Shown here piece after piece: positions 1-9,000 of a stretch of DNA of 39,199 nucleotides; position 1 is the first letter of the stretch, and each line of letters opens with the position of its first letter. Below the pieces are notes generated by a model that did no database searches, was not told the origin of the DNA, and saw nothing but the letters and a program-made list of their open reading frames with translations. Source of the stretch: Prevotella sp. (GTDB lineage: Bacteria; Bacteroidota; Bacteroidia; Bacteroidales; Bacteroidaceae); contig JAFTAR010000209.1 in assembly GCA_017455495.1 (NCBI GenBank), forward strand, positions 1 through 39,199, read 5' to 3'. The position numbers were made by a program, and so were the translations under genes.

Positions 1-23
1 CCACTATGCTTCAGACTGCGATG

Positions 24-55
24 CAAAGGTACAAAATCGTCTCTGATTTACCAAA
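24..55 (-). promoter_or_regulatory. Outward-facing Bacteroidetes promoter
   Basis: Read on the minus strand, TACCTTTG (24-31) matches the Bacteroidetes -7 consensus TAnnTTTG, and TTTG (52-55) lies 20 bp upstream as a -33 box. It would drive a minus-strand gene to the left of the window. The rest of the 218-bp stretch before the first gene contains only the 17-bp direct repeats listed separately; I see no equally good plus-strand promoter for the first gene. Confidence 0.55.
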
Positions 56-75
56 TATCTGAGGATGAAATGCAA

Positions 76-133
76 CCTGCAATTTGAGCTATTGACTATC
101 TACCACTCAAAAATAGCCTGCAAAATGAGCTAT
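76..133. repeat. Pair of 17-bp direct repeats upstream of two divergent transcription units
   Basis: CCTGCAATTTGAGCTAT (76-92) and CCTGCAAAATGAGCTAT (117-133) differ only in the central TT/AA and start 41 bp apart, close to four helical turns. They lie upstream of the minus-strand promoter at 24-55 and before the lipoprotein gene at 219. The same-face spacing suggests a regulator site, but no regulator can be assigned. Confidence 0.5.
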
Positions 134-218
134 ACGCCGAAAAAAAGTTGCTCTTGCCATGCAAGATTTACGTTCCGTTGCCGTTTAAGATATATGAACG
201 TAACGTTTTATTGATAGC

Positions 219-824
219 ATGATGACCCGAAAAAATCTTTTTCCACTTTTGGCTTGCTGCCTGCTGATAGCTGCCTGCACCGTTGAAGACGGCGATGCTG
301 CAGGCGAGTTGAGTGGCTTTGAAGGCATGATTGCATCCGATGGTTCCAGAACCATTATTCAAGGCACAGGCCGGTGGGTGATTGTTGTTTCCAATGCGGT
401 GGCAGAATCATACGCAGCCCAGGACTATAACCAGCAGATGGAGCCGGAGTACAGTAGCTTCATGGCTCAGGGCAGCCGCATAGTGATAGGCTCCATGCCA
501 AACGCCAGCCTGCTCAATGCCATAGGCCTTGAAGGCTGGCAGCCTGATAGCCGTGCGCCCTATTTCGCTACATGCCGGGAGAAGGGCTACTCGAAGAATA
601 CCGTAGTGTTTCAGGTGGACATGCCCGACTATGAGTTTACCTGCCGGAAGGGTGCCCACAGCCATGTGCTGACGGTACAGTTTGGAAGCGGTGCCGAGCT
701 GGCTGTAGACCACTACCTTGGCACGGCCCTGTTCACTGCCAAGGTGAAGACGGTGAGGGTTGACGGAGAGTTGCGGCTTTCAGACGGTTGGATGATATGT
801 CTTGAAGTGGGTCAACAATACTGA
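219..824 (+). CDS. Hypothetical lipoprotein preceding an ECF sigma factor
   Basis: This is a 201-residue protein that I do not recognise as a named family. The N-terminus is a lipoprotein signal: basic MMTRK, a hydrophobic stretch, then the lipobox LIAAC with Cys20 as the predicted lipidated residue, so the mature protein should sit in the outer or inner membrane facing the periplasm. The remainder is a beta-rich-looking domain with no catalytic motif I can name. It ends 3 bp before the GTG of the sigma-factor gene, so the two are almost certainly cotranscribed. By context it could be a sensor or cargo of the sigma system (inference). A second Met directly follows the first, so the start is uncertain by one codon. 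Confidence 0.75.
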   Translation: MMTRKNLFPLLACCLLIAACTVEDGDAAGELSGFEGMIASDGSRTIIQGTGRWVIVVSNAVAESYAAQDYNQQMEPEYSSFMAQGSRIVIGSMPNASLLNAIGLEGWQPDSRAPYFATCREKGYSKNTVVFQVDMPDYEFTCRKGAHSHVLTVQFGSGAELAVDHYLGTALFTAKVKTVRVDGELRLSDGWMICLEVGQQY

Positions 825-827
825 GGC

Positions 828-1373
828 GTGAACACGGAGCAGCAGCTGCTGAAGCGGATAAATGACGGCGACGCGAAGGCTCAGGAGGAGCTGTACCGCC
901 GCTATGCAGGCACGGCGATGGCTGTGGCTATGCGCTTGGTGGCTGACAGCGATGCCGCTGCCGACGTGCTGCAGGAGGCCTTCGTCAAAGTCTTTTTGCG
1001 CATTGGCTCCTTCTCATGGCGGGGAGAGGGCACGCTGAAAGCCTGGGTGATGCGTATAGTGAGCAACGAGGCCGTGGACTTTATGAGGCAGCGCCAGCAA
1101 CTGGCATACACCGAACTGCCCGATGACGAGCTGCCTGACGACGAGGACCCCGACGTGGAAGGAATTCCCATAGATGTCCTGCAGAGCATGATTGAACAGC
1201 TGCCGCCGGGCTACCGCATGGTGTTCACCCTTTACGTCTTGCAGCAGCTCAGCCACAAGGAGATAGCCGCCATGATGGGCATTAGGGAGAGCAGCTCCTC
1301 GTCGCAGCTGATACGCGCAAAGAAGATGCTGGCCCGCGCCATTAACAAATATAAGAAAGAACACGAGATATGA
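828..1373 (+). CDS. ECF-family RNA polymerase sigma factor
   Basis: The 181-residue protein has the two-domain layout of extracytoplasmic-function sigma factors. Region 2 spans about residues 20-90 (ELYRRYAG, then the ADVLQEAFVKVF and GTLKAWVMRIVSNEAVDFMR helices). An acidic linker follows at about 95-113. Region 4 covers about 116-178 with the helix-turn-helix LSHKEIAAMMGIRESSSSSQ, and the phrase SSSSQLIRAKKML is typical of Bacteroidetes ECF factors. The start is a GTG at 828; the next in-frame Met, near residue 31, would cut into region 2, so the GTG is preferred. Its stop overlaps the ATG of the next gene by 4 bp (ATGA), implying translational coupling with its presumed regulator. The target promoters cannot be told from sequence. 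Confidence 0.93.
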   Translation: MNTEQQLLKRINDGDAKAQEELYRRYAGTAMAVAMRLVADSDAAADVLQEAFVKVFLRIGSFSWRGEGTLKAWVMRIVSNEAVDFMRQRQQLAYTELPDDELPDDEDPDVEGIPIDVLQSMIEQLPPGYRMVFTLYVLQQLSHKEIAAMMGIRESSSSSQLIRAKKMLARAINKYKKEHEI

Positions 1374-2512
1374 AAGAACACGACTGGACAGAACAACTGC
1401 GCCGCCGCCTTGACAGCTACGAGGCTCCTGTGCCCGATGGTCTCTGGCCTGCCATAGAACGCCGCATGCGTCGCCGTGCCCGCATAGTGCTCATGCGCCG
1501 CTGGGCTATTGCGGCTGCGGCAGTGGCGGCCTGCGTAATAGTTGTCACTATGATGGTTCCTCGTCAGGCTTCATCCTTGCATGAGCAGAATCTGGCTGAA
1601 ATACAAGCAGAAACGTCACCTCTTCCTGCCTCTCCTTTAGTGGGAGAGGATATAGCCTTGGCTGCAGAGGATGGCTCTTCCTCTGCCGTGAAAATCAAGG
1701 TGGAACAGCCTGTAGCTGTTCCTGCAAATGTTCCCGACACCATGCCTATAGGGGCCTTTCCCGCAGATAATGCTGTGAAAGAGACTTCCGTAGTTGCTTC
1801 TGCCACTGTACCTGACTCCGAGCCTACCGTCTCATTGCCATTGGAAGAGACCGGCACAGGAACCTTCTTGTCCGGGCTGGCCGGGAAAGTGACTTTGCCC
1901 TCTTTCTCCCTCCATGTGTCTGGCCTTACAGCCATGAATGGCATCAGCCAGACCGATCCTTTCCTTATGTCGCCAATGTATGCTTCACAGGGGCAGACGG
2001 CGATGTCGCGTACAGCTTTTCTTACGGACTACGAGGAAGAATCCCGTCACGACATGCCCTTCACTTTAGGCCTCAGCATGCGGTTCCCTCTTGGCAGCCG
2101 CTGGTGGTTGTCAACAGGTGTTGACTATACCAGGCTGGCATCCACCTTCAAGCGCCGTTTCGGCTCCAAGGTGCAGACCACCCGCCAGCGCCTGCACTAT
2201 GTAGGAGTGCCTCTTTCTGTAGGCTATTCTCTGTGGGAGAACCGCCATTTCCGCTGTTATGTCTCGGCAGGTGTAGAGGCTATGGTCAATGTGCAGGCCA
2301 ATGTAAGCCAGGGCAGCATCAGTCGCGATCGTGTTCAGTTTGCCGCCCAGGCCTCGGCTGGTGCCGAGTATGTGTTCATGCGTAACTTTAGCCTCTATCT
2401 GCAGCCCGGCCTTAGCTACTATCCCGACAACGGCAGTTCGCTTGAGAACATCTTCAAACAGAAACCTCTCCAGCCCGACCTCCAGCTTGGCCTGCGTTAC
2501 ACTCTGCCATAG
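1370..2512 (+). CDS. Membrane-anchored protein with N-terminal anti-sigma-like segment and C-terminal beta-barrel domain
   Basis: This 380-residue protein is coupled to the ECF sigma gene by ATGA. Residues 1-44 are charged and presumably cytoplasmic (MKEHDWTEQLRRRLDSYEAP, then an Arg-rich helix). Residues about 45-62 form one transmembrane helix. A Pro/Val/Ser/Thr-rich linker runs to about 200, and residues about 215-380 alternate as in the small outer-membrane beta-barrel (porin-like) families of Bacteroidetes (for example GLSMRFPLGSRWWLSTGVDY). The position next to the sigma factor and the short cytoplasmic tail suggest an anti-sigma or sensor role; the barrel is the odd part, because a single polypeptide would have to touch both membranes or the barrel fold is used in the periplasm. 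Function is inferred from context only. Confidence 0.75.
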   Translation: MKEHDWTEQLRRRLDSYEAPVPDGLWPAIERRMRRRARIVLMRRWAIAAAAVAACVIVVTMMVPRQASSLHEQNLAEIQAETSPLPASPLVGEDIALAAEDGSSSAVKIKVEQPVAVPANVPDTMPIGAFPADNAVKETSVVASATVPDSEPTVSLPLEETGTGTFLSGLAGKVTLPSFSLHVSGLTAMNGISQTDPFLMSPMYASQGQTAMSRTAFLTDYEEESRHDMPFTLGLSMRFPLGSRWWLSTGVDYTRLASTFKRRFGSKVQTTRQRLHYVGVPLSVGYSLWENRHFRCYVSAGVEAMVNVQANVSQGSISRDRVQFAAQASAGAEYVFMRNFSLYLQPGLSYYPDNGSSLENIFKQKPLQPDLQLGLRYTLP

Positions 2513-2526
2513 ATAATAAGATTATT

Positions 2527-2747
2527 ACTTGCACCTCTTGCACCTCTTGCACCTGTTGCACCTGTGCGAATCCATGAATAAGTGCGGAGGCTCCCCGTTT
2601 TCGTGGGGAGCCTCCGCATATTCGTGGGGAGCCTCCGCATATTCGTGGGGAGCCTCCGCATATTCATAGGGAGCCTCCGCATATTTGTGCGGAGCCTCCG
2701 CAGCATCATAGGTGCAACAGGTGCAAGAGGTGCAAGTAGTGCAAGTA
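2527..2747. repeat. Composite repeat: inverted arms of 9-bp units around a 21-bp tandem array
   Basis: The left arm is three CTTGCACCT units and one GTTGCACCT (2528-2563). The right arm is the inverse, AGGTGCAAC, two AGGTGCAAG and TAGTGCAAG (2710-2745). Positions 2537-2563 pair perfectly with 2710-2736, and the outer unit pairs over most of its length. Inside are four 21-bp direct repeats (2604-2624, 2625-2645, 2646-2666, 2667-2687) plus a partial fifth (2688-2703), sharing the core GGGAGCCTCCGCAT. A preceding unit (2583-2603) carries the core inverted, so 2584-2596 and 2605-2617 form a 13-bp hairpin. It fills nearly all the space between the convergent stops at 2512 and 2752. It may act as a two-way terminator; its origin is unknown. 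Confidence 0.9.
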
Positions 2748-2751
2748 TTAT

Positions 2752-3744
2752 TTATTGTTGAAGTGGTGCCCATCCGTCGTTGCCTGCCAGTATGGCTGCC
2801 ATGTCGGCATAGCGGCCGAGGTCGCTGAGCTGGTGGCTCCAGGGAACGCGGGCGGAAGTGTCGGCACCGGGTCCGTAGCACTGGCACTCGGCATAGTAGG
2901 CGGTAAGCTCTTTTGACGCATCGCCCCAGTTGTGCCAGCCCTCAGCCTTGATGTGGCGGTCAAGGAAGCAGCGCACATAGACGCACTGGCCGTAGGGGCG
3001 CCAGGGGCGTGAGAGGTAAACGCTGCCCGTAGCCACGCTGTCGGCACAGGTGAGGCGGCAGTCGTAGAACACATAGCCGAACTGCTCGCCTTCGGGCGTG
3101 GCGGGGGCTGTGAGGTAGCAGCCGGTGCGCTTCTCAAATATTTCGCAGCGGTTGAACACGCAGGTGGCCTTGCCGAAGATGAAGTCCACGGTGCCCTCTA
3201 TGTAGCAGTCCTCATAGTATTCGCGCGTGTGTTCGCCAAAGGTGTAGAGTGTGTCCTGGAAGCCAAGGAAGCGGCAGCGGCGGAACACGGCGCGGTCGCC
3301 GCCAACATGGCAGGCCACGGCCTGGCCCACGGGGCCGCTGCTGTTCTCGAACGTGATGTTCTTGGCCAGGAAGTTCGCCCCGAAGATGTATACGCTGCCG
3401 GAGCCGCTTGTGCCCTTGTTCTCACCGAAGATGTTGGGCTTGTTGGCATAGTCGTCGTAGGTGAGCACTGTGCCGTCCTCGCCATAGAGCTGAACGCCGT
3501 CCTTGGTGTTGGGAATGACGAGTTTCTCCTTGTACACCCCGGCCTTGATGAGTATGCGTGTCGGGCCTGCCTTGCGGAAGTCGGGCACGGCATTGACAGC
3601 CTCCTGAACGGTGCGGAAGTCGCCCGTGCCGTCCTGCGCCACCACGAAATGAAAGTCAGCAGCGGCATCTTGTGCTCTTGTCACAATTATTCCTGCTCCT
3701 GCCAAGAGCAGCAGGAGCAGGGTTTTCAGAATTGTTTGTTTCAT
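2752..3744 (-). CDS. Pectin methylesterase (CE8 family), secreted
   Basis: Pectinesterase hydrolyses methyl esters of homogalacturonan, giving pectate and methanol. The 330-residue protein has a signal peptide (to about residue 24, ending VTRAQ) and the parallel beta-helix motifs of CE8 in order: GTGDFRTVQEAV (39-50), GVYKEK (69-74), QAVA (141-144), GFQDTLYT (161-168, with acid/base Asp164), GTVDFIFG (184-191, with nucleophile Asp187) and LSRPWRPYG (244-252, with Arg246 and Trp248). All catalytic residues expected of the family are present and the length is normal. Its ATG overlaps the stop of the small lipoprotein gene by 4 bp, so it is the last gene of the SusC/SusD operon. The product is probably periplasmic or exported; no sorting tail is seen. 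Confidence 0.95.
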   Translation of the reverse strand: MKQTILKTLLLLLLAGAGIIVTRAQDAAADFHFVVAQDGTGDFRTVQEAVNAVPDFRKAGPTRILIKAGVYKEKLVIPNTKDGVQLYGEDGTVLTYDDYANKPNIFGENKGTSGSGSVYIFGANFLAKNITFENSSGPVGQAVACHVGGDRAVFRRCRFLGFQDTLYTFGEHTREYYEDCYIEGTVDFIFGKATCVFNRCEIFEKRTGCYLTAPATPEGEQFGYVFYDCRLTCADSVATGSVYLSRPWRPYGQCVYVRCFLDRHIKAEGWHNWGDASKELTAYYAECQCYGPGADTSARVPWSHQLSDLGRYADMAAILAGNDGWAPLQQ

Positions 3745-4214
3745 TGTCTTTTACCTTCAAAAATGTAGTTGTAGCGCACAGTCTTGCGGCCTGAGCGCAC
3801 AGCCTTGGTAAACGAGGCACTCATGGTGCGGTCGTTGGTCACCCTGCCCAGTAGGGCGTTGTCGCCCGAGCGGTTGAAGAACGTGTAGCCCTGGTCGGCA
3901 TGTGCAATGTTGGCGGCTATTGGCTCAGTCTTGGCCAGTTCGTCCATTTGCTCGCTGGCGTATGTTATGCGGGCACGGTTCAGGGTGTCGGTAGCTGTTA
4001 TGGTGAAGGTGCCGCTGGCCTCAAGGGTGTCGGTAGTGCCCACCTGAACGCGGTAGAAGGTGCCTTCGAAGGTGCCTTGCGCGTCCTGCTGAGCAGCCGT
4101 CTGGAACGACGGGCCGTAAGCGGTCAAATCGTCGTCGTCGCAGGAGGACAGCGTGGCGCTTAGCGCGAGGGCAAAGCTAAAAGGATAGATGATAAATGAT
4201 AATATTCGCTTCAT
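3741..4214 (-). CDS. Small lipoprotein between susD and the pectinesterase gene
   Basis: A 157-residue lipoprotein of no family I can name with confidence. The start is placed at the ATG at 4214, giving MKRILSFIIYPFSF followed by a lipobox (TLSSC, Cys25) and an Asp-rich stretch (DDDD) typical of surface-exported Bacteroidetes lipoproteins; upstream in-frame starts would add a non-signal leader. The body carries short Thr-rich beta-strands (GTFTITATDTLNRARITYAS, and later TVRYNYIFEG). Its position directly after susD (28-bp gap) is where surface glycan-binding proteins are often encoded, but at this size it is only a candidate. Its signal peptide is strikingly like that of the SusD protein. 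It is translationally coupled to the CE8 gene. Confidence 0.8.
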   Translation of the reverse strand: MKRILSFIIYPFSFALALSATLSSCDDDDLTAYGPSFQTAAQQDAQGTFEGTFYRVQVGTTDTLEASGTFTITATDTLNRARITYASEQMDELAKTEPIAANIAHADQGYTFFNRSGDNALLGRVTNDRTMSASFTKAVRSGRKTVRYNYIFEGKRQ

Positions 4215-4242
4215 AGCTGTAATATTGTTTTTTGCTTTAAAC

Positions 4243-6051
4243 TTAGTAGCCTGCATTCTGGTCGTCCTGGCTGATGGCAGTGTTGGTCTCAATCTCTGCG
4301 GCAGGTATGGGTCGCAGCCACTTCAGCTGTCCCTCGGCGTTGGCCATGTCGGATGCGGTGGCAACGGCAGGATTGAAGGCAACGTTGTAGCGCACCAGCT
4401 GGCGTGTGCGGCGCAGGTCCAACCAGCGGCCCTGCTCTCCGTAGAGTTCCCGGGCACGCTCGTCAAGAATAAGGTCAATGGGCATCAGCTGGAAGTTGAC
4501 GTCGCTCTCGTAGTCGGGCTGGTAGTCGCTGAAGGCGGTTATGGCCGTGGCATTGGCTCGCTGGCGCACGGCGTTGAGCAGCTGCAGGGCCTTGGCCTCG
4601 TTGCCGGCCATGAGGGCAGCCTCGGCTCCGACGAGATAGATGTCGCTCAGGTGGAGCACCACGATGTCGCGGTAGCCGGTGGCGTTGTTCTGCTGTGGAG
4701 TCTCAGGGTCGTCGTACTTCTTCACGGTGGGCACCACGGCACTGCCGTGCTGTCCGCGCAGGTAGTCGCTGTAGGACTCAGTGAATGTCTTGTCCTTCTG
4801 GCCGTTCTGCTTTATGCTGTACAGCGTGGCCTGCGAGGCAAGGTGGTGAACCTGCACCGTGAGCGCGCCGCTGCCCTTGGCAAGCTGGCTCTGGTGGGAG
4901 CTGATGAACTTCTCAATGTCGGCCGTAGGTGTGTACCAGGGGAAGTAGATGTCGGCTATGGACATGGTGGCCAGCTGTGCGGGAGTGTTGTGGTAGTAGG
5001 CAAAGTATCCCTGCTTAAGCCACTCGCTGACATAGTTGTAGGTGGTCATCATGAAGGTGGCGCTGAGGCGGCTGTCGCCCTCTGCCCACAGGTAGATGCT
5101 CTTTGCCGAGGGGCTGAGGCTGCTGCCGCAAGCCTTCATGCCGTTCTCCACGGGGTTGCCCATCTGGCTGCCGTAGGTGCCCTGGAGCGAGTGTCCGCCG
5201 GTGATGACGTCGCCGGGGAAACCGTTGCGCTCGTACTGCACGGAGAATACCTCCTCGTCGTTGCCCTCGTTGGCAGGTGCCCACTTGTCCTCGAAGCTCA
5301 TGGTCAGGGCCTGGCCGCCGATGGCGTCCTCAGCAGCCTGCAGGGCCTTGCTGAAGTAGTTGGTGGCATTTACGTTGTATGTGCCTTGTTCGGCATTGAT
5401 GAGTGTTGTCTCAAGGTCCCATCCTGCTGCCAGGCACACCTTGGCCAGCAGAGCCTTGGCGGCCCGGCGGCTCACGTTGCCCTGGTGGTCGGACTGAGGC
5501 AGGTTCTCGTCGGCCGCGATGGACTCAAGGTCGCTGATGATGCCCTGATAAATATCGGCCAGCGGAGTGCGAGGGTAGTCCTTGCGGGCGCTCTCAATAT
5601 ACTCGGTGATGTAAGGCACCGGGCCGAACTGCTGGGTGAGCATGTAGTATCCGTAGGCACGGATGAAGCGAGCCTCGGCGCAGTAGCGGGGGTTGGCAGC
5701 TCCGTATTTAAGCATGCAGTTGGCATTGTTTATCATGGCGTAGACCGTCTGGTAGAAGCTGGTGACGTCGCTGTTCTCGGCAGTCAGGCTGTAGTCGCCC
5801 ATGTTGCCGGCGCTGAGTCCGCGCGAGGGAACATAAAGGTCGGTGCCGTTCTCGGTGAGTGCGGTGTTGGTTACTATGCCCTTCATGCTGCTGTACATCA
5901 CAACGCGGAGTGCTTCCTGGCCGTCGGCGGTGGCAAAGTAGCCCTCAGCCTCAATGGCGGCCTTGTTCTCTGGCTCCAGGAAGTCGCCGCAGGAAGATAG
6001 CGCTATGCTAAATGATAAAGGTAAGATGATAAATGAAAAATATCGTTTCAT
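4243..6051 (-). CDS. SusD-like outer-membrane glycan-binding lipoprotein
   Basis: A 602-residue RagB/SusD-family protein, the lid of a SusC/SusD import complex at the cell surface. The N-terminus is a lipoprotein signal with lipobox IALSSC (Cys21), followed by GDFLEPENK. The body shows the TPR-helix pattern of the family, such as FIRAYGYYMLTQQFGPVPYI. The hallmark C-terminal segments are present: LILDERARELYGEQGRWLDL, RRTRQLVRYN, and the terminal RPIPAAEIETN followed by NAGY. Length is normal. It lies 18 bp downstream of susC and 28 bp before the small lipoprotein gene. The neighbouring PL11 and CE8 enzymes suggest rhamnogalacturonan or other pectin fragments as ligand (inference). Confidence 0.96.
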   Translation of the reverse strand: MKRYFSFIILPLSFSIALSSCGDFLEPENKAAIEAEGYFATADGQEALRVVMYSSMKGIVTNTALTENGTDLYVPSRGLSAGNMGDYSLTAENSDVTSFYQTVYAMINNANCMLKYGAANPRYCAEARFIRAYGYYMLTQQFGPVPYITEYIESARKDYPRTPLADIYQGIISDLESIAADENLPQSDHQGNVSRRAAKALLAKVCLAAGWDLETTLINAEQGTYNVNATNYFSKALQAAEDAIGGQALTMSFEDKWAPANEGNDEEVFSVQYERNGFPGDVITGGHSLQGTYGSQMGNPVENGMKACGSSLSPSAKSIYLWAEGDSRLSATFMMTTYNYVSEWLKQGYFAYYHNTPAQLATMSIADIYFPWYTPTADIEKFISSHQSQLAKGSGALTVQVHHLASQATLYSIKQNGQKDKTFTESYSDYLRGQHGSAVVPTVKKYDDPETPQQNNATGYRDIVVLHLSDIYLVGAEAALMAGNEAKALQLLNAVRQRANATAITAFSDYQPDYESDVNFQLMPIDLILDERARELYGEQGRWLDLRRTRQLVRYNVAFNPAVATASDMANAEGQLKWLRPIPAAEIETNTAISQDDQNAGY

Positions 6052-6069
6052 AGTTGTATTATCGTTTTA

Positions 6070-9000
6070 TCAGAACTTAACGTTGATACCAAACTGCCAG
6101 GTCACTGTGCTGGGACCGTCGGCCGACAGCGAGGCGTTGGCCCACTCGGGGTCGTAGCCCTTATAGTCGGTGAAGACGAAGGGGTTGGTGACGGTGGCGT
6201 AGAGTCGCAACTGCGAGCAGCCGAACTTGGACAGCAGCGGCTTGGGCAGCGAGTAGCCGAGGGTGATGTGCTTCACCTTTACGTAGCTGGCGTCGGTGAA
6301 GGAGTTGGTAAGCCCAAGGTAGTAGCTGGTGACGTCGCCTTTCTCGACAACGCTGCTGGCGGGGAAGGGGTACTTGCCCTCGTGGGTCACCTCCTGGTAG
6401 ACGGGATTCACGAAGGTGCCGTCGGCCAGCTCGCCGTCGCAGTCAATCATGGTGCCGGCTGGAACGTAGAAGTCCATGGCAAGCTTCATGCGGCCGCGGT
6501 GGCTGGAGTGGGTGCTGAGGTACTGGCTATAGAAGTTCGAGAACACTGTATAGTTCTGCTTGGCATAGATTGAGAACGAGAAGTCCCAGTTGCGCCAGCT
6601 GAGGTTGCTGGTGAAGGAGCCTGTCCAGTCGGGGTCGCTGGTGTATATGCGCTTGTCGTCATCGTTGAACTTGCCGTTGCCGTCGCGGTCAACGATGATG
6701 GGCGAGCCCTCTACCCAGCCGTAGCAGCGGTTGTAGTATTCGTACTCCTTGACGGTCTGTCCGGGGGTGAAGCCTGAGAGACGGGCTATGTCATTGTCGG
6801 GCACCACCATGTCGTGGGTGGAGACGATGCCGCCAAACTCATAGCTGTAGATGTTGTTATAGGGCTGGCCTATGAGCAGGTTGCCCGTGGGGCTGCTGCC
6901 GTTGTACAGGTTGCCGGTGCCGTTGATTTCAAGCACCTCGTTCTTGTTGTGGGCAAAGTTGAACGTCGTGGTCCAGCGCCAGTCGCGTGTAACGATGTTC
7001 TCGGTGGTGAGGCTCACCTCTATACCCTTGTTGCGCACAGAGCCGACGTTTGTGGTGAGGTTTGTGCCGCCGGTCTCAAGCGGCAGCTTCACGCTGTAGA
7101 GCAGGTCGGTGCTCTTCTTGTTGTACCAGTCGATGCTGCCCCTGATGCGCTCGTCAAGGAAGCCGAAGTCAAGGCCAATGTTTAGCTCGTGGGCTTTCTC
7201 CCATTTCAGCGTTGCGTCAACGAGGCCGTTGGGGCGCATTCCCTGGAAATAGGTGTTGCCGAAGGGGTAGAAGGCCTGGCCTCCCACGGTGAGCTGTGTG
7301 GCGTAGGCACCAACATTGTTGTTGCCGGTGACACCATAGCTGAGGCGCAGCTTCATGTTTGACACGAAGGGCAGGGCACGCTTGAAGAATTCCTCCTCGC
7401 TGAGGCGCCAGGCAACGGCTGCCGAGGGGAAGGAACCCCAGTGGTTGCCGGTGGCAAACTTTGAGGAGCCGTCCCAGCGCATGGTGCCGGTGAACATGTA
7501 GCGGTTCTTGTAGGAGTAGTTGAGGCGAAGGGCGTAGGAGAGAAGGCTCGTCTCGCTGTAGCCAGTGGAGGAGCGGTCGTAGTCGTAGCCCTGGTCGCTG
7601 GTGCCTAAGGCCCACCACTGTGTGCCCTCCATCACGCTCTTGTAGTAGAGGTACTCGCTCTCACCGTTGCTGTAGGCCGACGAGAAGAGGCCCATCACGT
7701 TCAGGTGGTGGTCTTCGCCAATGTTGGTGTCGTAGGTCAGGATGTTGTCCCATGTCCAGGAGAAGCCCTGCGAGGTCTGGCGCTGTGCCTGGTTCTCGGT
7801 CTCGCCAACCTCGGTGCCCTGATAGAAGCCGTAGCGGTAGTAGCTGAAGGTGGGTGAGAAGGTGGTCTTGAAGGTGAGTCCCTTCATAGGAGCAATCTGC
7901 ACGTAGACGTTGCCAAGGGCATTCCATGACAGCCGGTTGCTCTGCTGGTCGTCCATGTAGAGCAGGGGACTGTAGGCCGAGGTGAAGGCTGCGAAGTCGC
8001 TGCCCAGTGCGCCGTAGGTGCCGGGCTGGCGGTTTACATTGCCGTCCTGGTCGTAGGCCTGCATGAAGGGGTTCATGGTGAAGGCATTCTGCACGCCGGT
8101 GTCGCTGGCATAGTCGTGGTTCTGGCGGGCCAGGTTAACGCTGAATCCGGCCGATACTACCTTGTTTATCTGAGCATCAAGGCTGCCCTTGATGGTGAAC
8201 TTGTTCTGCTCGTCGCCGCGGTAGATGCCCTCTTCCTGCTGGTAGCCCAGGCCCATGTGGTAGTGCACCTGGTCTGAGCCGCCGGTTACGGCGATGTAGT
8301 GGTTCTGCTGCTTGCCGTCCTGAAGCACCAGGTCGCGCCAGTTATAGGTGCGCCCGTCGGCCAGGAATTCCTTCACGCGGTAGCCTTGCTCCGGGTCCTT
8401 GGAGTCTACCTGGATGTAGGTGCGCATCAGGTCGCCGTTCTGGTAAAGGGGCTGTCCGCCGTTCTCGTCGCCATTGACGAAGCTGAGGAAGGCCATGTTG
8501 CGGTACTGGTAGTACTGCTGTGCGTCCATGAAGTCGGGCATGCGGGCCACCTTGCTCACGCCGTAGTATCCGTCGTAGCTGATGGTGGGCTTCTGCACCC
8601 GCTGGGCCACGTTGGCGCCGCTCTTAGTGGTCACCATGACCACACCGGCCGTGGCGCGTGAGCCGTAGATGGCGGTTGAGGAGGCATCCTTGAGAATGTC
8701 AATGCGCTCAATGTCCTGGGGGTTGAGGAAGTCAATGTCGGAGCAGATTACACCGTCAACCACGTAAAGCGGCGTCTGGTTGCCGCTGATGCTGTTCTTA
8801 CCGCGTATCTCAATATTCATTGAGCCGCCGGCACGTCCGCTCTGCTTGGTGATGTTCACACCGGCCACCGAGCCTTGCAGGCTCTCAAGTATTGAGGGTG
8901 CGCCCTTCTCGTTCAGCTTCTCGGTGCCTATGCTGCCCACGCTGCCGGTGAGGTCGTTCTTGCGCAGGGTGCCGTAGCCCACCACCACAACCTCGTCAAT

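Noticed and set aside
2604..2703. CRISPR-like array
   Set aside because: The units are contiguous 21-bp repeats without unique spacers, and no cas genes are nearby.
2497..2887. Open frames with 7-residue repeats (for example NMRRLPT or YAEAPHE) across the repeat element
   Set aside because: The 21-bp unit is a multiple of three, so any frame without a stop gives heptads. The frames run into the CE8 gene and its terminal inverted arm and lack supporting signals.
4189..6000. 603-codon open frame on the plus strand opposite susD
   Set aside because: It mirrors the codon bias of susD, has no coherent domains, and the minus-strand SusD is unambiguous. Long antisense frames also occur opposite the fasciclin gene (33345-34577) and the PL11 genes for the same reason.
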